The position numbers were made by a program, and so were the translations under genes. Under the pieces are notes generated by a model that searched no databases, was not told where the DNA came from, and saw nothing but the letters and a program-made list of their open reading frames with translations. This document shows, in pieces, positions 59,907 through 64,000 of a DNA stretch of 64,000 nucleotides; the stretch's first letter is position 1; every line of letters begins with the position of its first letter. The stretch comes from Bacillota bacterium (GTDB lineage: Bacteria > Bacillota > Clostridia > Oscillospirales > Oscillospiraceae): NCBI GenBank assembly GCA_030529825.1, contig JAUMWD010000002.1, forward strand, positions 56,779 to 120,778, in the 5' to 3' direction.

Positions 59907-61582
59907 CCTTCATTTCCGGCAGGTCCGGATGAAATCTGCAGAGATACCTTTGTATGGGCGGCAACCTCACTGCCGGAGTCAATGCTTTGCCATATAACAG
60001 TTCCTTCCTCCAGATCACTCTGAACAGATTTTATTTCGCCTACGCTCAAATTATTATTCTCTATCTTCGCAACAGCAGCATCCTTGGAAAGACCTTTGAG
60101 CTGGGGAACCGGAACAAGCTGCGCATCAGGGCCTGTACTTACTATAATTTTTACGGTGGTGCCTGCCGGTGCTTTTTCACCAGCCGAGGGTTCCGTGCTG
60201 ATAACATAGTCTTTTGTTACGCTTGACGAAGCAGATTCTACAGTAATATATTCAAAGCCGGCACGCTTAATCGTAGCAATAGCGCTTGCCCTATCAGCAT
60301 TTACAACATTGGGAACGGGAACTTTGTCCTCTCCGTTATTGGGAAGCGCTTCACCGGAGCTTACTATAAGTTCAACCGGAATACCTCCGTCGACAGATGC
60401 CTTGCTTTTCTTTGCCTCCGGGTTCTGATCAATGATAATGCCGTAGTCGGTGTCAGAGTCAATCATAAAGGTAACGGTAAAGCTGAATAGCTCATTATAA
60501 TCAGGATCGTTTATTATATCTTCATAATATCTGCCGACAAATTCAGGAATATCCACCCTGTCAGGAGAACCAAACAGCTCCTTCAAAAAATAGCGGTTAA
60601 CAAAGGCAAAGGCAAGGAGTATAACAACAAGTACACCGATAATACCTGCGGTTAAAGCCGAACCTTTTGATTTGCGCTTTCTGCCGTGTTTTTTTGAAGT
60701 ATACACTTCATCTTCGTCTGAATCCGCTTTCAGCTGGGCTGCGATTTCTGCGCTATTGAAATTTTCAAGGTCTGCAAGCATTTCTTTTGCGCTCTGATAT
60801 CGGCTTTCAATATCTGTGCTCATTGCCTTAAGTGTAATTCGCTCAAGCTCCTCGGGGATTTCGGGAACGAGCTCCCGGGGAGGCACGGCCTCGGTATTCA
60901 TATGCATAACGGCAACTTCCACATCCGAATTGCCTGTATAAGGCAAAGTGCCGGTGAGCATTTCGTACATTACTATGCCGAGGGAATACACATCGCTTCG
61001 ACCGTCAGCGGCTCCGCCGCGTGCCTGCTCCGGAGCGATATAATGGACAGAGCCAACCGCCTGATTTGCAGGCATATCTACATCATTTTGAAGAGCCGCA
61101 ATTCCGAAGTCGGCAACCTTAACGAGGCCGTCCTTCAGAAGCATAATATTCTGGGGCTTAATATCTCTGTGGATAATTCCTCTGCTGTGGGCGTGGCTGA
61201 GGGCTTTTGCAATCTGAATACTGAAATCAAGCACCTCGGGATACGGAAGGGCACCATGCTTGTTAAGATAGGTTTTAAGATTAATACCATCTATAAGCTC
61301 CATAACAATGTATTCCAGCTCGTCACTGTGACCTACATCATATACGGAAACAATATTGGGGTGTGAAAGCATCGCGACAGCATGTGATTCAGCATGAAAA
61401 CGCTTACGCAGCTCCTTATTTGAAATCATATCCTCATGGAGTATCTTAATTGCATCGTATCTGTTCAATTTATGGCATAAAGCCTTATATACACTTGCCA
61501 TGCCGCCTGTACCGATTACCTCAAGGATCTCGTATCGGCCATCAAGCATTGTGCCTATATATTTTTCTGAATTATTATCCAT
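59903..61582 (-). CDS. prkC: PASTA-domain Ser/Thr protein kinase (PrkC/PknB)
   Basis: A kinase of about 559 residues. The N-terminal Hanks domain has G-T-G-G-M-A-S-V-Y near residue 22, H-R-D-I-K-P-Q-N near residue 134, D-F-G near residue 156 and A-P-E-Q near residue 182. A Lys/Arg-rich juxtamembrane stretch leads to one helix (about 310-330). Outside are three PASTA repeats (about 345-415, 420-485 and 488-555) that sense muropeptides or lipid II. In B. subtilis PrkC triggers spore germination and cell-wall control. The start 61582 (M-D-N-N-S) is chosen over GTG 61588. Its phosphatase is encoded just upstream. Confidence 0.96.
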   Translation of the reverse strand: MDNNSEKYIGTMLDGRYEILEVIGTGGMASVYKALCHKLNRYDAIKILHEDMISNKELRKRFHAESHAVAMLSHPNIVSVYDVGHSDELEYIVMELIDGINLKTYLNKHGALPYPEVLDFSIQIAKALSHAHSRGIIHRDIKPQNIMLLKDGLVKVADFGIAALQNDVDMPANQAVGSVHYIAPEQARGGAADGRSDVYSLGIVMYEMLTGTLPYTGNSDVEVAVMHMNTEAVPPRELVPEIPEELERITLKAMSTDIESRYQSAKEMLADLENFNSAEIAAQLKADSDEDEVYTSKKHGRKRKSKGSALTAGIIGVLVVILLAFAFVNRYFLKELFGSPDRVDIPEFVGRYYEDIINDPDYNELFSFTVTFMIDSDTDYGIIIDQNPEAKKSKASVDGGIPVELIVSSGEALPNNGEDKVPVPNVVNADRASAIATIKRAGFEYITVESASSSVTKDYVISTEPSAGEKAPAGTTVKIIVSTGPDAQLVPVPQLKGLSKDAAVAKIENNNLSVGEIKSVQSDLEEGTVIWQSIDSGSEVAAHTKVSLQISSGPAGNEG

Positions 61583-61598
61583 ATACACACCTATATTG

Positions 61599-62342
61599 TT
61601 AAACTCTCACTGCAACAACGGAAACATTATCACGAGCGCCGCGGTCAAGCGCGGTTTTCATAAGCGTATTGCAGATTTGATCGGGAGTTTTGTTGTTCTT
61701 GTAAGCGTCAAGTATTTCACTGTCGGAGACCATATTGCTGAGTCCGTCGGAGCAAAGAAGGACACAGTCCCCCCTGCTTAATCCCACATCATAATAATCA
61801 GCCTCCACTGAACTATCCACGCCAAGTGCTCTTGTTATGACATTCTTTTTGGGGTGAGTTGCCGCTTCCTCGCGGCTGATAGCACCCATTGCCACAAGCT
61901 CCTCAACATAGGAGTGGTCTTTTGTTATCTGCCGTATTCCGTCGGGTGTAATCAAATATGCTCTGCTGTCGCCCACATTTACGAGATGTGCTCTGTTTTT
62001 ATATACCACGCCGCCAACTAAAGTCGTGCCCATGCCCTTGTACTCGGAATCAAAGCCCGAATACTCATAAACAACACCGTTAGCGTCAGCGCAGCTTTCA
62101 CGCAGCAGCTTTTCGTGATTGCCTACAAAAATTGAGGGGGCAATCAGCACCTCATAAACCTTTGAAACAAATGCTTTGCAGGAAAGTCGGCTTGCTAAAT
62201 CACCGGCCTTTGCACCACCCATGCCATCGCAAATGGCAATTACAGTGCACTTGCGCTTTTCACAGTTTTCAATAATGTAGCTATCCTGATTTTCTTTTCT
62301 GATTTTACCTTTATCGGTAATACCGAAACTTCTCATAGACAT
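61599..62342 (-). CDS. stp: PP2C-type Ser/Thr protein phosphatase (PrpC/Stp)
   Basis: A 247-residue metal-dependent phosphatase that reverses PrkC phosphorylation. K-G-x-x-R-x-x-N-Q-D-S near residue 11, C-D-G-M-G-G near residue 38, G-D-S-R-A-Y near residue 123, D-H-S near residue 141 and C-S-D-G-L near residue 191 are the PP2C motifs that bind two Mn ions. Start could be 62342 or the second ATG at 62336; AAGGAT favours the first. It sits between rlmN and prkC. Confidence 0.95.
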   Translation of the reverse strand: MSMRSFGITDKGKIRKENQDSYIIENCEKRKCTVIAICDGMGGAKAGDLASRLSCKAFVSKVYEVLIAPSIFVGNHEKLLRESCADANGVVYEYSGFDSEYKGMGTTLVGGVVYKNRAHLVNVGDSRAYLITPDGIRQITKDHSYVEELVAMGAISREEAATHPKKNVITRALGVDSSVEADYYDVGLSRGDCVLLCSDGLSNMVSDSEILDAYKNNKTPDQICNTLMKTALDRGARDNVSVVAVRV

Positions 62343-62351
62343 ACAATCCTT

Positions 62352-63380
62352 TTATTTCTTCTTCTGCATTTTTCTGCGCAGCTGTCCGCAAGAGGCGTCC
62401 ACATCACCGCCAAGCTTTCTTCTTACTGTGACATTGACACCCGAATCTTCAAGAATTTTTATAAATGCCTTCATATGACCGTCTGTAGACGGCTTAAACT
62501 GGCGCTCCTCAACATGATTAAGAGGAATCAGATTGACATGAGCGCAGACTGCCTTTGCTCTTTTTGCAAGCAGCCTGGCATGATATTCAGTATCATTAAC
62601 ACCGTCAATCATTGCATACTCAAATGAAATCCTTCGGCCTGTTTTATCATAATATCGCTTGCATGCGGCAATAAGCTCGTCAACGCCGCGTCCGCGGTTT
62701 GCAGGCATTATCTTTGATCTGGTTTCATCATCGGGAGCGTGGAGAGAAACAGAAAGAGTAAGCTGAAGATTCTGCTCCGCAAGATCATCAAAGCGCTCGA
62801 TTATCCCGCAGGTTGAAAGCGAAATATGACGCATACCGATGTTCATTCCGTCAGGACAGTTTACAAGCTTTAAGAACTTCATAACATTGTCGAAATTATC
62901 AAGCGGTTCACCAATACCCATCAGCACAATATTTGAAATATGCTTTCCCGAATCCAGTTCGGAAAAAAGCACCTCATCTAATATTTCGGATGGCTCCAGG
63001 CATCTCACAAGACCGCCGATGGTGGATGCGCAGAAGGCACAGCCCTGACGGCATCCCACCTGTGAAGAAACACAAACGGTATTTCCGTGCTTATAGCTCA
63101 TCACAACGGTTTCCACGGCGTTTCCGTCGCACAGCTCCCACAGATACTTGATTGTGCCGTCAATCTGGGACACCTGCTTGCTAAGGACCTTGGGCTTATA
63201 TATCGAGTATTCTTCCTCTAGTTTTTCACGCAGAGGCTTTGGGATATCGCTCATTTCATCAAATGAGCCAACTCCCCTTACCAGCCATTTAAATACCTGC
63301 TTTGCGCGATATTTAGGCAATCCCATTGCTTCAAAATCCGCTGCAATTTCTTCCGGCAGCATAGATTTTATGTTCTTCAT
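62352..63380 (-). CDS. rlmN: Dual-specificity RNA methyltransferase RlmN
   Basis: A 342-residue radical-SAM enzyme that makes 2-methyladenosine in 23S rRNA (A2503) and tRNA (A37). The cluster motif C-R-Q-G-C-A-F-C is near residue 109. G-I-G-E-P-L-D-N near residue 157 and A-M-I-D-G-V-N-D near residue 258 are family blocks, and a late Cys (A-S-C-G-Q-L) near residue 333 is the methyl-carrying residue. It overlaps the rsmB stop by 4 nt. Confidence 0.97.
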   Translation of the reverse strand: MKNIKSMLPEEIAADFEAMGLPKYRAKQVFKWLVRGVGSFDEMSDIPKPLREKLEEEYSIYKPKVLSKQVSQIDGTIKYLWELCDGNAVETVVMSYKHGNTVCVSSQVGCRQGCAFCASTIGGLVRCLEPSEILDEVLFSELDSGKHISNIVLMGIGEPLDNFDNVMKFLKLVNCPDGMNIGMRHISLSTCGIIERFDDLAEQNLQLTLSVSLHAPDDETRSKIMPANRGRGVDELIAACKRYYDKTGRRISFEYAMIDGVNDTEYHARLLAKRAKAVCAHVNLIPLNHVEERQFKPSTDGHMKAFIKILEDSGVNVTVRRKLGGDVDASCGQLRRKMQKKK

Positions 63381-64000
63381 TTAATTCTCCGTAGTTTACA
63401 GACGAAAAAACCGTCAGTTTCATCAATATTCGGCCAGAAGGTATACATTCCGTTTGCCGCAGTCGTACCGTTGGGAAGAGAAAACTCTTCAGCAATATAG
63501 CTGTCATTTTCGGAAAGAAACGCGTTTACAACATCCTCATTCTCTCGCTTAAGCACCGTGCAGGTGGAATATATCATTACTCCGCCGACATTAAGATTTT
63601 GAGTTAGGTTTTCAAGAATTGCAAGCTGAATCTCCGGAAGATTTTCGAGCTCTTCAGGATTTTTATACCTGATTTCAGGTTTTTTTCTTATAACCCCGAG
63701 GCCGGAGCAAGGCACATCGGTAATTATGGCATCAAACAGCTCCTTTCGCTCCTTACGAGCGTCCGCTGCTTCGGTGCAGACAATATCAATGCCGAGCCTT
63801 TCAGCTCCGCTATTAATCAATGAGAGCTTTTTTTCATGCAAATCGCAGGAGATAATGCTTCCTGTATTGTGCATATCTATGGCGGCGGCAAAGCTCTTTC
63901 CTCCCGGCGCTGCACAGGCATCCAAAACCTTCATGCCGGGTTTAAGCTCTGCGACAGAAACCGCACACCGTGCAGCAGGATCCTGAACATAGAACAAACC
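63377..64000 (-). CDS. rsmB: 16S rRNA (cytosine(967)-C5)-methyltransferase, C-terminal part (cut by window edge)
   Basis: The minus-strand frame is open to the last base, so the N-terminal NusB-like part lies beyond the window. The visible 207 residues are the AdoMet-dependent methylase domain, with F-Y-V-Q-D-P-A-A at the start, V-L-D-A-C-A-A-P-G-G-K-S, the P-C-S-G-L-G-V catalytic-Cys block and a second Cys in S-T-C-T-V. It heads the rsmB-rlmN-stp-prkC-rsgA series. The partner genes usually upstream (def, fmt) would lie to the right. Confidence 0.93.
   Translation of the reverse strand, partial: GLFYVQDPAARCAVSVAELKPGMKVLDACAAPGGKSFAAAIDMHNTGSIISCDLHEKKLSLINSGAERLGIDIVCTEAADARKERKELFDAIITDVPCSGLGVIRKKPEIRYKNPEELENLPEIQLAILENLTQNLNVGGVMIYSTCTVLKRENEDVVNAFLSENDSYIAEEFSLPNGTTAANGMYTFWPNIDETDGFFVCKLRRIK

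Overview
This 64 kb window looks like chromosome from a spore-forming member of the Clostridia (Bacillota), most likely an Oscillospiraceae/Ruminococcaceae-type anaerobe. The evidence is the content: a complete spoIIIAA-AH operon, spoIVA, a LysM/DUF3794 protein of the SipL type, cwlD, yunB, cotJ genes and sigH, together with PPi-dependent phosphofructokinase, Firmicutes-type RNase J, PASTA kinase, TrmK and an A-type RNase P RNA. Ribosome-binding sites are strong AGGAGG types, and TTG and GTG starts are frequent. I see no prophage, transposon, CRISPR array, tRNA or rRNA gene. It reads as core genome with a few uncharacterised genes.

Layout. Plus strand 1-2.5 kb: end of glpK, a DUF1015 gene, yebC. 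2.6-5.3 kb: DUF3048 lipoprotein (-), TIGR01440 protein (+), dapA (-). Plus strand 5.4-23.7 kb: SpoIID-like protein, queA, tgt, yajC, two membrane proteins, xerD, ruvCAB, sigH, two small cysteine-rich proteins, trmK-nif3, spoIVA, an aminotransferase, cwlD, radA, a DUF6873-like gene and a second Xer recombinase. 23.7-28.8 kb: a degenerate P-type ATPase and fba (-) divergent from pfp (+), then cotJC and a cotJA-cotJB fusion (-). 28.9-34.1 kb (-): murD, a PLP lyase-like gene, yunB, ligA. rnpB lies on the plus strand at 34.2-34.6 kb. 34.6-40.4 kb (-): rpe, recR, rnj, M19 dipeptidase, ArsC/Spx-like, pepD. 40.7 kb (+): a zinc-ribbon membrane protein. 41.6-52.7 kb (-): asp23, nusB, xseA, xseB, ispA, then dxs, tlyA, nadK, argR, recN, a C_GCAxxG_C_C protein, tyrS, ybaK. 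52.8-58.7 kb (-): spoIIIAA-AH preceded by the sipL-like gene. 58.8-64 kb (-): rsmB, rlmN, stp, prkC, rsgA and a tiny membrane protein.

The most interesting signal is regulatory. Several sporulation genes have a candidate mother-cell promoter inside an inverted repeat whose 3' arm covers the gene's Shine-Dalgarno (SD) sequence. The 5' arm sits in the -35/-10 spacer and the -10 lies in or beside the loop. Read-through mRNA from the upstream vegetative gene would fold and hide the SD. mRNA started at the sporulation promoter would lack the 5' arm and be translated. spoIVA and the sipL-like gene are the clearest cases, with matching SigE-like promoters (GAATATT or GAATAAG, N14, CATAAACT or CATAAAGT). 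cotJAB, the 50-residue ORF at 58.9 kb and cwlD have the same geometry with weaker promoter evidence. This is inferred from sequence only.

Other points of note: an intact P-type ATPase-like protein that has lost nearly all catalytic motifs and its actuator domain; overlapping divergent promoters at 3.7 kb and 26.4 kb; a promoter inside a terminator before dxs; and structured leaders before rpe and rnj.
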